In this document: piece after piece, positions 1-8,329 of the stretch
Numbering within the stretch: position 1 is the first letter of the stretch
Layout: each line of letters starts with the position of its first letter
NCBI GenBank assembly: GCA_963830495.1
Contig: CAWHMS010000002.1
Span: 806,001-870,000 of the forward strand
Reading direction: 5' to 3'
Source: CAWHMS01 sp963830495
Lineage (GTDB): Bacteria > Actinomycetota > Actinomycetes > Propionibacteriales > Nocardioidaceae
Length of the DNA: 64,000 nucleotides
Notes under the pieces: model-generated
What the model saw: only the letters and a program-made list of their open reading frames with translations
Databases searched by the model: none
Told to the model about the DNA's origin: nothing
Position numbers and translations under genes: made by a program

Positions 1-489
1 CAGCAGTTCGCGCCGTACTTCGACCGCGCCGCAGCGGCAGGACTGCACTCTGTCCCGCATGCCGGCGAGACGACCGGGCCGGAGACCGTGTGGGCGGCGT
101 TGGAGCACCTGGGGGCCGAGCGGATCGGGCACGGCACCTCCTCCGCTCAGGACCCCGGCCTGCTGACTCAGCTGGCCGAGCGCCGGATCGCGCTCGAGGT
201 CTGTCCGACCTCAAACGTCGCCACTGGGGCGGTGCGAAGCCTGGAGGCCCACCCGATCCGCAGGTTCCGGGAGGCCGGGGTGGTGGTCACCGTCGGTTCT
301 GATGATCCGCCGATGTTCGGAACCGACCTCTGCAGCGAGTACGCCGTGGCGGCGCGACTGCTCGGGCTCGACGAGCCTGGTCTGGTGGACCTGGTCCGGG
401 ACGGCGTACAGGTGTCCTTCGCCGACGAGGTGGTGAAGCGCTCGGTGCTGGCCGACCTGGACGCCTACGCCCGCGCCTCCCTCCCCTGA
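1..489 (+). CDS. add: adenosine deaminase, C-terminal part
   Basis: This is the last 162 codons of a purine-salvage adenosine deaminase (adenosine to inosine, zinc-dependent TIM barrel); the N-terminal half lies outside the window. Visible family motifs, in order, are HAGE (a catalytic His-Glu region, about visible residue 20), RIGHG, VCPTSN and SDDPPMFGT, whose aspartates bind metal and substrate. The frame is open from base 1 and stops at 487-489. It converges on the TetR gene, with two hairpins between. The motif set separates it from adenine deaminases and AMP deaminases reasonably well. Confidence 0.93.
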   Translation, partial: QQFAPYFDRAAAAGLHSVPHAGETTGPETVWAALEHLGAERIGHGTSSAQDPGLLTQLAERRIALEVCPTSNVATGAVRSLEAHPIRRFREAGVVVTVGSDDPPMFGTDLCSEYAVAARLLGLDEPGLVDLVRDGVQVSFADEVVKRSVLADLDAYARASLP

Positions 490-507
490 CCTGGCCAACT
501 TCGCCGC

Positions 508-576
508 GAGTTGCGGGATGATGTCCCGCTTCCAACTCCTCGCGCGTGCCAGCTTCCCGCAATTCCGGGGGAAGTG
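508..576. terminator. two hairpins between convergent genes
   Basis: The first hairpin has stem GCGGGA/TCCCGC (513-518 and 524-529, loop TGATG), extended outward by GAGTT/AACTC (508-512, 534-538). A second pairs CTTCCC with GGGAAG further right. They lie between the convergent add and tetR stops and have no long T-run, as is usual in high-GC actinobacteria. I infer bidirectional termination. Confidence 0.5.
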
Positions 577-589
577 AGAAGCGGCTGGG

Positions 590-1231
590 TCAGGAGTCGG
601 GGCGGGTCAGGAGCTCTGGGTCCTTCTCCAGGCCCGACAGACCGTGCCAGGCGAGGTTGACCAGATGCGCGGCGACGACGTCCTTCCCGGGCTTGCGCGC
701 GTCGAGCCACCACTGACCGGTGGTGCCGACCATGCCGACCAGCATCTGCGCGTACATGGGTGCGTTCTTGGCGTCGAAGCCACGATTCTTGAACTCGCGC
801 TCGAGGATGTACTCCACCCGGGAGGCGGTGTCGCCGATGATCGACACGAACGAGCCTGACTCCGAGCCGATCGGCGAGTCCCGGACCAGGATGCGGAAGC
901 CGTCAGGCGCCTGCTCGACGTAGTCCAGCAGCGCGATGGCCGCCTGCTCCAGCAGCTCGCGTGGATCTCCGGCCGTCAACGACGTGCGCATCATGTCGAG
1001 CAGCTGGCGCACCTCACGGTCCACCACGACGGCATACAGACCCTCCTTGCCGCCGAAGTGCTCGTAGACGATCGGCTTCGAGACGCCGGCCCGGGAGGCG
1101 ATCTCCTCGATCGACGCTCCTTCGAAGCCGCGCTCGGCGAAGAGCACCCGCGAGATGTCGATGAGCTGATCGCGCCGCTCTGCGCTCGTCATGCGGGCGC
1201 GCGGGTTGCGCTTCGGCTTGGCCTCCGTCAC
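590..1231 (-). CDS. TetR-family regulator, probably of the adjacent desaturase
   Basis: This 213-residue one-component regulator has an N-terminal TetR helix-turn-helix at about residues 41-60 (IEEIASRAGVSKPIVYEHFG). The C-terminal ligand domain (about 75-205) is family-typical but gives no ligand. It lies 26 bp downstream of the fatty-acid desaturase on the same strand, so the two probably form one transcript. A double palindrome sits at the operon promoter, which suggests autoregulation and control of membrane lipid unsaturation. A TetR gene (Rv1019, from memory) stands at the matching place beside mfd and glmU in M. tuberculosis. The effector, perhaps an acyl-CoA, is inference. Confidence 0.9.
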   Translation of the reverse strand: MTEAKPKRNPRARMTSAERRDQLIDISRVLFAERGFEGASIEEIASRAGVSKPIVYEHFGGKEGLYAVVVDREVRQLLDMMRTSLTAGDPRELLEQAAIALLDYVEQAPDGFRILVRDSPIGSESGSFVSIIGDTASRVEYILEREFKNRGFDAKNAPMYAQMLVGMVGTTGQWWLDARKPGKDVVAAHLVNLAWHGLSGLEKDPELLTRPDS

Positions 1232-1257
1232 GGGGCGATCATGTCAGTGGAGGTCGC

Positions 1258-2226
1258 TCAGGGAGCCGCGGTGTCGACGCGCCGCTTGTCGAGGCGCTCC
1301 TGGACCGGCCAGCGTACGTCGGAGACCCAGCCGAGCTTCTGCAGCGCCCAGATGATGCGGGCCGAGGTGTCGAGCTGGCCACGGAGTACGCCGTGTCGCG
1401 CGCAGGTCGGGTCGGCATGGTGCAGGTTGTGCCACGACTCACCCATCGAGGGGATGGCGAGCCACCACACGTTGCCGGAGTGGTCTCGGGACTTGAACGG
1501 GCGCTCGCCCACGGTGTGGCAGATGGAGTTGATCGACCAGGTCACGTGGTGCAGCAGGCTGACCCGGACCAGCGAGGCCCAGAAGAACGCAGTCGCGGCG
1601 CCCATCCAGGACATCGACCACAGGCCGCCGACGAGCGCGGGCAGCAGCAGTGACACCGCAACCCAGAGGGGGAACTGCCGCGACACCTTCACGATGTCCG
1701 GGTCCTTCATCAGGTCGGGCGCGTACTGCCGCTGGTTGGTCTGCTCCTCGTCGAAGAGCCAGCCCATGTGTGCGTAGAAGAGGCCCTTGGTCAGTGCCGG
1801 GATGGACTCGCCGTACCGCCACGGCGAGTGCGGGTCGCCGTCGCGGTCGGAGAACTTGTGGTGCTTGCGGTGGTCGGAGACCCAGCGGACGACCGGACCC
1901 TGGATGGCCATGGAGCCCGCGACGGCCAGCGCGATCTTGGTGCCCCGGTTGGGCTTGAACGACTTGTGGGTGAAGAGCCGGTGGAAGCCCACCGTGATGC
2001 CGTGGCCGGTGACGGCGTACATCGTCACGGCGAGGATCACGTCGCGCCACCCGAGCCAGCCACCCCAGGCGAGCGGCACGGCGGCGACGACGGCGAGGAA
2101 CGGTACGGCGATGAAGATGCCGAGGATGATGCGTTCGGTGAGACTCTGTTGGTCAGACCCCAGCGTGGCGGCGGTTTCATCGAGCTGATGCTCGGTCAGA
2201 GGCGTGCGCGAGAGGGTGTCGGACAT
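1258..2226 (-). CDS. acyl-CoA/fatty-acid desaturase (delta-9 type)
   Basis: This 322-residue integral-membrane di-iron desaturase introduces a double bond into acyl chains. The three histidine boxes are all present: HRLFTH (82-87), HRKHH (119-123) and HNLHH (266-270). Hydrophobic segments lie at about 33-75, 95-112 and 185-222, as in the stearoyl-CoA desaturase family. The length is normal. The start is an ATG preceded by GCGAGG. It is the first gene of a two-gene operon with the TetR regulator. It needs an electron donor that is not encoded nearby. Confidence 0.93.
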   Translation of the reverse strand: MSDTLSRTPLTEHQLDETAATLGSDQQSLTERIILGIFIAVPFLAVVAAVPLAWGGWLGWRDVILAVTMYAVTGHGITVGFHRLFTHKSFKPNRGTKIALAVAGSMAIQGPVVRWVSDHRKHHKFSDRDGDPHSPWRYGESIPALTKGLFYAHMGWLFDEEQTNQRQYAPDLMKDPDIVKVSRQFPLWVAVSLLLPALVGGLWSMSWMGAATAFFWASLVRVSLLHHVTWSINSICHTVGERPFKSRDHSGNVWWLAIPSMGESWHNLHHADPTCARHGVLRGQLDTSARIIWALQKLGWVSDVRWPVQERLDKRRVDTAAP

Positions 2227-2265
2227 GTAGTGGACCTCGCAGAAGAAAAGAAGATGTGCGGTTCC

Positions 2266-2293
2266 TTACGGTACCGTAACCTACGGAGCCGTA
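2266..2293. promoter_or_regulatory. double palindromic operator and -10 of the desaturase-tetR operon
   Basis: TTACGGTACCGTAA (2266-2279) is a perfect 14-bp palindrome. A second one, TACGGAGCCGTA (2282-2293), follows, and the two TACGG..CCGTA cores are 15 bp apart. A minus-strand -10-like TAGGTT covers 2278-2283, exactly between them, so a bound repressor would block RNA polymerase. The likely ligand is the TetR protein encoded in the same operon. Confidence 0.7.
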
Positions 2294-2390
2294 ACTTTCA
2301 AAGTCTGGTTACCGCCGATGACAGGGGGTGTACCCGAAATTCGCTGTGGCACACTGTCGTCGGCGTGCCTCCGGCCCAGCACGCCTACAG

Positions 2391-2462
2391 TCCCCTGTGG
2401 GGTAATGGGCAGCCCGCGAGCCTTTGAAGCTCGAGGTCCTGGATCGAAGCCAGGCGGGGGAG
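2391..2462 (+). tRNA. tRNA-Gln (anticodon TTG)
   Basis: The full cloverleaf folds: acceptor 2391-2397 with 2455-2461 (seven pairs, one G-U), D stem 2400-2403/2412-2415, anticodon stem 2417-2421/2429-2433 with loop CTTTGAA, and T stem 2438-2442/2450-2454. The anticodon TTG (2424-2426) reads CAA, Gln. The discriminator is G2462 and CCA is not encoded. It stands just upstream of glmU. Confidence 0.93.
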
Positions 2463-2511
2463 CGACGACGGCAGCGCCCGCTGACGTGGGTACGACGGTT
2501 GGGGAGCGCAG

Positions 2512-3966
2512 GTGACGGCCTTGCATCCGATGACATCGCCTCCGGCGGCAGTGATCGTTCTGGCGGCCGGAGGTGGCACCAGGATGAAGTCGTCGAGTCC
2601 GAAGGTGTTGCACACCCTCGGCGGTCGCAGCCTTCTCGGGCACGCCGTGACGGCGGCGGCAGGACTCCAACCGGAAAATCTGGTCGTCGTGGTCGGCCAC
2701 GGCCGAGATGAGGTCACACCCCACCTGGCTGCGCTCGACCACACCGCCCGGGCGGTCGTGCAGGAGTCCCAGCTCGGCACCGGCCATGCTGTGCAGGTGG
2801 CGCTGGCGTCGCTGCCTCACGTCTCGGGCACAGTGCTGGTGACCTACGGCGACGTACCGCTGCTGTCGACCGCCACCCTTGCCGACCTGGTGGAGACTCA
2901 CGCGGCAGAGGGCAACGCGGTGACGGTGCTCACCGCCGAGGTCGAGGACGCCTACGGGTACGGCCGGATCCTGCGGGACCAGTCCGGCGCCGTCTCGGCG
3001 ATCGTCGAGGAGAAGGACGCCACCGACGAGCAGCGGGAGGGTCGGGAGATCAACTCCGGCATCTTCGCGTTCGACGCCGAGGTGCTCGCCGCAGCGCTCG
3101 GTCGGGTAGGTCGGGACAACGCGCAAGGAGAGGTCTATCTCACCGACGTGGTCGCGATCGCGCGGTCCGACGGGCATCGCGTCGGCGCGGTGGCCACGTC
3201 GGACGTCTGGCAGACCGAAGGGGTCAACACCCGCGTGCAGCTGGCCCGGCTGGGCCTCGAGCTCAACCGGCGCACGCTGGAGCGCTGGATGCTGGCGGGG
3301 GTCGAGATCGTCGACCCGGCCACGACCTGGATCGACGTGACGGTCGAGCTGGCGGCCGACGTCTCGCTCCTGCCCGGTGTGCAGCTGCACGGCGAGACCG
3401 TCGTGGCGAGCGGCGCCCACATCGGACCGGACACCACGCTGACCGATGTCGAGATCGGAGCGGGCGCCGCCGTCGTGCGCACACACGGTTCCGGCGCCGT
3501 GATCGGCCCGCAGGCGCAGGTCGGCCCGTTCGCCTATCTGCGACCCGGCACCGTGCTCGGAGACGGGGGCAAGATCGGGACGTTCGTGGAGACTAAACAG
3601 GCCACGATCGGCGACGGCGCGAAGGTGCCGCATCTGACCTATGTCGGCGACGCGCAGGTGGGTGCCGGCAGCAACATCGGGGCAGGCACGATCTTTGCCA
3701 ACTACGACGGAGTCGCCAAGCACGAGACCGTGGTCGGGGAGCACTGCCGGACCGGGGCCAACAACACGTTCGTGGCGCCGGTCGAGATCGCCGACGGGGC
3801 CAGCACCGGAGCAGGCACCGTCGTACGCCGCGACGTGCCCCCGGGATCGCTGGCCGTGAGCACCGGGCCTCAGCGCCATGTTGAACAATGGGTAGTGCGC
3901 AAGCGACCCGGGACGCCCGCCGCCGAGGCGGCAGCCCGGGCACTCGACGAGGAGACGCGCCCATGA
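2512..3966 (+). CDS. glmU: bifunctional UDP-N-acetylglucosamine pyrophosphorylase / glucosamine-1-phosphate acetyltransferase
   Basis: GlmU makes UDP-GlcNAc for peptidoglycan: the C-terminal domain acetylates glucosamine-1-phosphate and the N-terminal domain uridylates it. The 484-residue product begins with the nucleotidyltransferase signature LAAGGGTRM followed by SPKVLH. Later come YGDVPLL and a long hexapeptide-repeat left-handed beta-helix (about 265-460) with the acetyltransferase region containing NYDGVAKH. The length matches mycobacterial GlmU. The start is GTG with GGGGAG just upstream. The stop overlaps the prs start by ATGA, so the two are translationally coupled. Confidence 0.96.
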   Translation: MTALHPMTSPPAAVIVLAAGGGTRMKSSSPKVLHTLGGRSLLGHAVTAAAGLQPENLVVVVGHGRDEVTPHLAALDHTARAVVQESQLGTGHAVQVALASLPHVSGTVLVTYGDVPLLSTATLADLVETHAAEGNAVTVLTAEVEDAYGYGRILRDQSGAVSAIVEEKDATDEQREGREINSGIFAFDAEVLAAALGRVGRDNAQGEVYLTDVVAIARSDGHRVGAVATSDVWQTEGVNTRVQLARLGLELNRRTLERWMLAGVEIVDPATTWIDVTVELAADVSLLPGVQLHGETVVASGAHIGPDTTLTDVEIGAGAAVVRTHGSGAVIGPQAQVGPFAYLRPGTVLGDGGKIGTFVETKQATIGDGAKVPHLTYVGDAQVGAGSNIGAGTIFANYDGVAKHETVVGEHCRTGANNTFVAPVEIADGASTGAGTVVRRDVPPGSLAVSTGPQRHVEQWVVRKRPGTPAAEAAARALDEETRP

Positions 3967-4943
3967 CCGGACTCAAGCGGACCACCGAGAAGAACCTGAT
4001 GCTCTTCTCCGGCCGGGCGCATCCCGAGCTGGCCGAGGAGGTCGCCGAGCTGCTCGGGACCACGCTGGTGCCGACCACGCACCGGGTCTTCGCCAACAGC
4101 GAGGTCTACGTGCGCTACCAGGAGTCCGTGCGCGGCTGCGACGCCTTCGTGCTGCAGAGTCACACGGCGCCGGTCAACGAGTGGATCATGGAGCACCTCA
4201 TCATGGTCGACGCGCTGAAGCGTGCCTCGGCCAAGCGGATCACGGTCGTGCTCCCGTTCTACGGGTATGCCCGCCAGGACAAGAAGCACCTGGGGCGCGA
4301 GCCCATCAGCGCGCGGCTCATGGCCGACCTCTTCAAGACGGCGGGTGCCGACCGCCTCATCACCGTCGACCTGCACACCGCGCAGATCCAGGGATTCTTC
4401 GACGGCCCGGTCGACCACCTCGCCGCGCTCCCGGTGCTGTCGGACTACGTCGGTGCCAAGTACGGCGAAGAGCGTCTCGCCGTCGTCTCACCGGACGCCG
4501 GCCGGATCAAGGTGGCTGAGCAGTGGTCCAAGCGGCTCGACGACGCGCCGCTGGCGTTCATCCACAAGACCCGCGACATCAACCTGCCCAACGAGTCGGT
4601 CGCCAACCGAGTCGTCGGCCAGGTGCGCGGCCGGGTGTGCGTGCTCGTCGACGACATGATCGACAGCGGTGGCACCATCTGCCGGGCCGCCGAGGCGCTC
4701 ATGAAGGACGGCGCGGCCGGCGTCGTGATCGCGGCGACCCACCCGATCTTCTCCGGGCCCGCGATCGATCGGCTGAAGAACAGCGTTGCCCGCGAGGTGA
4801 TCGTGACCAATACGCTGCCGATCCCGGAGGAATGCCGCTTCGACAAGCTGACCGAGCTGTCGATCGCCCCGCTGATCAGCCGGGCGATCCGCGAAGTCTT
4901 CGAGGACGGCTCGGTCACCAGCCTCTTCGACGGCCGCGCCTGA
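3963..4943 (+). CDS. prs: ribose-phosphate pyrophosphokinase
   Basis: PRPP synthase transfers pyrophosphate from ATP to ribose-5-phosphate, supplying nucleotide, His and Trp synthesis. The 326-residue protein shows FANSEVYVR near the N-terminus, the flexible ATP-site region YGYARQDKKH, the metal/phosphate segment VDLHTAQIQGFFD and the PRPP-binding loop VLVDDMIDSGGT. The ATG at 3963 overlaps the glmU stop by ATGA; an earlier in-frame start would lie inside glmU and adds a non-homologous basic tail. The glmU-prs pairing is conserved in actinobacteria. Confidence 0.96.
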   Translation: MTGLKRTTEKNLMLFSGRAHPELAEEVAELLGTTLVPTTHRVFANSEVYVRYQESVRGCDAFVLQSHTAPVNEWIMEHLIMVDALKRASAKRITVVLPFYGYARQDKKHLGREPISARLMADLFKTAGADRLITVDLHTAQIQGFFDGPVDHLAALPVLSDYVGAKYGEERLAVVSPDAGRIKVAEQWSKRLDDAPLAFIHKTRDINLPNESVANRVVGQVRGRVCVLVDDMIDSGGTICRAAEALMKDGAAGVVIAATHPIFSGPAIDRLKNSVAREVIVTNTLPIPEECRFDKLTELSIAPLISRAIREVFEDGSVTSLFDGRA

Positions 4944-4997
4944 CGTCGCTTTCCTGGTTGCGCCCCGGCCGATTCGCGTCGATGTGTGCGCGGCGGC

Positions 4998-5170
4998 TAA
5001 ACTCGCCCGGTTGCCTCGGCGAGGGAGCTGCAGCCACGACCGCATGGTGGCTGCCGACCGGCGAAGTTCTCCGGACTCCGTGATCGACGCGGTGTCCGGC
5101 AGCGTGAGCCGTACTCCGCCGCCCAGGCACCGCAGACGTCGTACGAAGAAGCTGGAGAGAGTGGTTCCCC
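4998..5170 (+). promoter_or_regulatory. promoter and long leader of rplY
   Basis: A TAAACT -10 box lies at 4998-5003 in the 227-bp gap after prs. It implies a leader of about 160 nt before the GTG of the L25 gene. The leader contains several GC-rich inverted segments (around 5005-5060), but I cannot match it to a named RNA family. The rest of the gap holds no gene I can support. Confidence 0.4.
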
Positions 5171-5869
5171 GTGTCCTCTGAGGTCAAGATCCAGGCCGAG
5201 ACTCGCACCGAGTTCGGCAAGGGCGCCGCGCGCCGCATCCGCCGTGACGACAAGGTGCCCGCCGTGCTCTACGGCCACGGCACCGACCCGGTGCACATCA
5301 CGCTGCCGGGGCACGACCTGATGTTGGCACTGAAGACCGCCAACGCGCTGCTGTCGATCGAGATCGACGGCGACAGCCGATTGGCGCTCCCCAAGCAGGT
5401 GCAGCGCGACCCCATCAAGGGGTTCATCGAGCACGCCGACCTGCTGCTGGTCCGGCGCGGCGAGAAGGTCACCATCGACGTGGCGATCGTGCTCACGGGT
5501 GAGGCGGCTCCGGAGACGTTCGTCACGACCGAGAACGCCACTGTTGCGGTCGAGGCCGAGGCGACCCGCATCCCGCAGTCGATCGAGGTCAACGTCGACG
5601 GCATGGACGTCGGAACCCAGATCCACGCCAAGGACCTGATGCTCCCGGAGGGTACGACGTTGGCAGTCGACGACGAGATCCTCGTCGTCAATGTCACCGC
5701 CGCCACCACGGCCGAGGAGCTCGAGGCCGACCTGGCCGAGGCCGAGGCCGAGCTGGGCATCGAGCACGAGGAGCCCGAGGCCGTGGCTGCCGAGGCCGGC
5801 GCCGAGGAGGGCGAGAGCGCCGAGGCGCCCGAGGGAGCCGAGGCCGCCGAGGATCAGCCGACCGAGTGA
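5171..5869 (+). CDS. rplY: 50S ribosomal protein L25, Ctc/TL5 long form
   Basis: This protein binds 5S rRNA in the large subunit. The 232-residue product has the N-terminal L25 beta-barrel (about 1-95, starting SSEVKIQAETRTEFGKGAAR and containing VPAVLYGHG), a second beta domain of the general-stress/TL5 type (about 100-185), and an acidic Ala/Glu-rich tail (about 190-232). That tail is typical of actinobacterial L25. The GTG start is supported by alignment to the family N-terminus; GGAGAGAG lies upstream. It is followed 46 bp later by pth. Confidence 0.95.
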   Translation: MSSEVKIQAETRTEFGKGAARRIRRDDKVPAVLYGHGTDPVHITLPGHDLMLALKTANALLSIEIDGDSRLALPKQVQRDPIKGFIEHADLLLVRRGEKVTIDVAIVLTGEAAPETFVTTENATVAVEAEATRIPQSIEVNVDGMDVGTQIHAKDLMLPEGTTLAVDDEILVVNVTAATTAEELEADLAEAEAELGIEHEEPEAVAAEAGAEEGESAEAPEGAEAAEDQPTE

Positions 5870-5915
5870 CGTCGGCCGATTGATCTGGACACGCCCCCGC
5901 AGGCAGCCTGCCACG

Positions 5916-6500
5916 ATGCCGTACGACGGTTGGGTCGTCGTCGGACTGGGAAACCCCGGTCCGACGTACGCCGACACCCGCCACAACGTGGGTTACCTGG
6001 TGGCCGACGAGCTGGCCGACCGGATGGCCGGGTCGTGGAAGGCGCACAAGTCGGGACGGGCCATGGCCATCGAGGGGCGGCTGGCCGGGGTCCCCGGTGT
6101 GCGGACGGTGCTGGGTCGGGGCCGGTGCTACATGAACGAGTCGGGCGGACCGGTCTCGGCGCTGCTCGCCTTCTACAAGGCCGCCCCCGACCGCCTCGTG
6201 GTGGTGCACGACGAGCTCGATCTCCCGTACGGCGACCTGCGGGTCAAGTTCGGTGGCGGCGACAACGGCCACAACGGGTTGAAGTCACTGCGCAGGTCGC
6301 TGGACAGCGGGGACTACTACCGGGTCCGGGTCGGGATCGGCAGGCCGCGGGGCAGCACCGACGCGGCCGACTTCGTGCTGAAGTCCTTCTCGCCGACCGA
6401 GCGACGTGAGCTCGACCTGCACGTGCAGCGCGCCGCAGACGCCGTCGAGTCGTTGTTGACCGAGGGCCTCGAGCGCACCCAGAACCGCTACAACAGTTAG
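5916..6500 (+). CDS. pth: peptidyl-tRNA hydrolase
   Basis: Pth cleaves peptidyl-tRNA released from stalled ribosomes. The 194-residue product has the N-terminal GLGNPGPTY motif, the catalytic histidine in DTRHNVGY, the aspartate in HDELDLPYG and the GGDNGHNGLKS segment. The ATG at 5916 gives the standard N-terminus; the same frame stays open upstream into rplY, but that stretch has no homology. It lies close behind rplY, the order seen in many actinobacteria. Confidence 0.96.
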   Translation: MPYDGWVVVGLGNPGPTYADTRHNVGYLVADELADRMAGSWKAHKSGRAMAIEGRLAGVPGVRTVLGRGRCYMNESGGPVSALLAFYKAAPDRLVVVHDELDLPYGDLRVKFGGGDNGHNGLKSLRRSLDSGDYYRVRVGIGRPRGSTDAADFVLKSFSPTERRELDLHVQRAADAVESLLTEGLERTQNRYNS

Positions 6501-6509
6501 GGTCCCCCT

Positions 6510-7316
6510 GTGACTGAGCCCGCAGGCGCATCGTTCGAGCTGCCCGACTGCCCCGACGACGTACGCGCTGACGACCACGCCTTCGCCGCGTGGGCCGCCA
6601 CGGTCGCGGGGGAGCGGCTGGAACGACTTCGTGGCCAGGGCCTCGAGGGCAAGGAGCTCAAGGACGCCGGCGACGCCCTCGGGCACCGGATCCTGATGCA
6701 GCTGCTCGCGGACCACCGTCCCGGCGACGCGGTGCTGAGCGAGGAGGGCAAGGACGACAAGATCCGGCTCGGCAGCGACCGGGTCTGGATCGTGGACCCG
6801 CTCGACGGCACCCGCGAGTACTCCGAGCCGCCGCGCGACGACTGGGCTGTGCACGTCGCGCTCTGGCAGGAGGGCGACCTGGTGGCGGGCGCCGTCGCAC
6901 AGCCCGGGATGGCCACCACGTTCGGCACCGGCAACCCACCGGAGGTGCCGCAGCGGACGAGCGACCGACCACGCATCGCGGTGAGCCGGACTCGTCCGCC
7001 GGCCTTCGTCGAGGCCTTGGCGGCCAGCATCGACGCCGAGCTCGTGCCGATGGGATCGGCCGGCGCCAAGGTCATCTCGGTGGCCCGGGACGTGACCGAC
7101 ATCTACGTGCACGCCGGCGGGCAGTACGAGTGGGACTCGGCTGCTCCTGTTGCCGTCGCCCGAGCGGCCGGCCTGCACACCAGTCGAGCTGACGGCGCCC
7201 CGCTCGCCTACAACCAGGAGGACGTCTGGCTGCCCGACCTGCTCGTCTGCCGACCCGAGCTGGCCGAGACCGTCGCGGAGTTCGTCCGCAGCTACTGGGC
7301 CGAGCACGGGCGCTGA
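6510..7316 (+). CDS. cysQ: inositol-monophosphatase-family phosphatase, CysQ-like
   Basis: A 268-residue metal-dependent phosphatase of the FIG/IMPase superfamily. It carries LSEEGKDD (metal site 1), the signature WIVDPLDGTREY and, near the C-terminus, YEWDSAAPVAVARAAG, which contains the second conserved aspartate. The overall shape matches actinobacterial CysQ, which hydrolyses 3'-phosphoadenosine 5'-phosphate/PAPS and also acts on inositol-1-phosphate and fructose-1,6-bisphosphate. It starts 9 bp after pth with a GTG. Substrate choice cannot be read from the sequence. Confidence 0.85.
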   Translation: MTEPAGASFELPDCPDDVRADDHAFAAWAATVAGERLERLRGQGLEGKELKDAGDALGHRILMQLLADHRPGDAVLSEEGKDDKIRLGSDRVWIVDPLDGTREYSEPPRDDWAVHVALWQEGDLVAGAVAQPGMATTFGTGNPPEVPQRTSDRPRIAVSRTRPPAFVEALAASIDAELVPMGSAGAKVISVARDVTDIYVHAGGQYEWDSAAPVAVARAAGLHTSRADGAPLAYNQEDVWLPDLLVCRPELAETVAEFVRSYWAEHGR

Positions 7317-7426
7317 TCGGTCGCTCGACCAGGGGTTCTGGCCGGCGGGGTCCAGTGTCCGGGACTGCTGCGTTTTCGGATACCTTGGGCGATTCATCCA
7401 CCACGCGAGTGCAGCTGAGGTCCATC

Positions 7427-8218
7427 ATGCGCCCGAACCATCGCCGCCCTTGTCGGTGTGCTGCTGCTGCCCGCGACCGTGGGGCCGGTCGAGGCCGCGG
7501 TCAAGGGTGACGAGCTCCGGCTCAGGTTCAACGGCGGCCAACAGGCGCTGGGCGACCCGATGTGGCGCTTTCGCAATGAGGGCGCGGCTTCGCTCCGGGC
7601 CACGACAGTCAGAGCCGACGGCGGTCGGATCGTGCGCGCCCGAGCCGTCGGGTCGCCGGGGGCTCGGTTTCCCGGAGTCTCGACGGCGCGGCCGTCACCG
7701 CGCGCGTTGATCCAAGTCGAGAACGCAGGGAAGCGGGATCACCTGGAACCACGGACGTCGCGGTTCCGATTCGGCGCGGACGTGCGGCTCAACGCGGTGT
7801 CGTCCTCGCCGTCGGACACGGGTGACAACGTCATCCAGCGTGGCCTGTGGGAGAGTCGGGCGCAGTACAAGCTCCAGGTCGACAAGCGCCTCCCGACGTG
7901 CGTCGTCACCGGGAAGGTGGGCAGCCGCGAGCGCCGCGTCGTCGTCTCCGCAGGCCGACAGATCCAGCGCGAGCAGTGGCACCGCGTCGCCTGCTCGAGA
8001 GAGGGTCGACTGCTTCACTGAGCGTCCGGCGCCATCTCGGGCACGGCGACTGGGGCCGGCCGCGAGTGACCTCGGTCCGGGCCCGCAGCGGCGACCTCGA
8101 CTTCCCGCGTGCCACGCCGCTCTCCATCGGCGGCAAGCTGCGATCAAAGAACAGGTTGGTGGGCGACATCGACCAGTTCAACGGCGTCGTCGACAACGCC
8201 TTCCTCAAGATCGGCTGA
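7427..8218 (+). pseudogene. secreted LamG / concanavalin-like protein with two frameshifts
   Basis: A signal peptide and one LamG-like domain can be assembled only by changing frame twice. The ATG at 7427 begins a basic peptide; removing one C in the run at 7431-7433 would join it to RTIAALVGVLLLPATVGPVEAA. That second frame then codes for a domain with FRFGADVRLN, DNVIQRGLW and QWHRVACSREG, and stops at 8019-8021. One base offset further on, the last strands continue (LSVRRHLGHGDWG, PLSIGGK, GDIDQFNGVVDNAFL) to a stop at 8216-8218. Either it is a decayed gene or the assembly has two indels. The role is unknown; LamG domains often bind sugars or surfaces. Confidence 0.72.
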
Positions 8219-8232
8219 TTGCCTCCGTCGCG

Positions 8233-8238
8233 TAGGCT
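8233..8238 (+). promoter_or_regulatory. mfd promoter -10
   Basis: TAGGCT at 8233-8238 follows the LamG-like remnant. Predicted transcription start is about 8245, giving a leader of some 85 nt before the mfd GTG, which has its own AGGAGAG site at 8321-8327. Confidence 0.5.
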
Positions 8239-8329
8239 AGGGGCGCGCGCCACCACCCCCGCTCCTTGTCGAGAGTGGGGTCGTCCGCGTGCGCACCCGA
8301 TCCCGCCGGCCGACGAACCGAGGAGAGCC

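Noticed and set aside
2281..3888. Long open frame antisense to glmU (over 500 codons)
   Set aside because: High-GC DNA keeps antisense frames open. Codon use, homology and motifs all favour the glmU strand. The same reasoning excludes the long antisense frames over mfd, eno, the symporter and ilvA.
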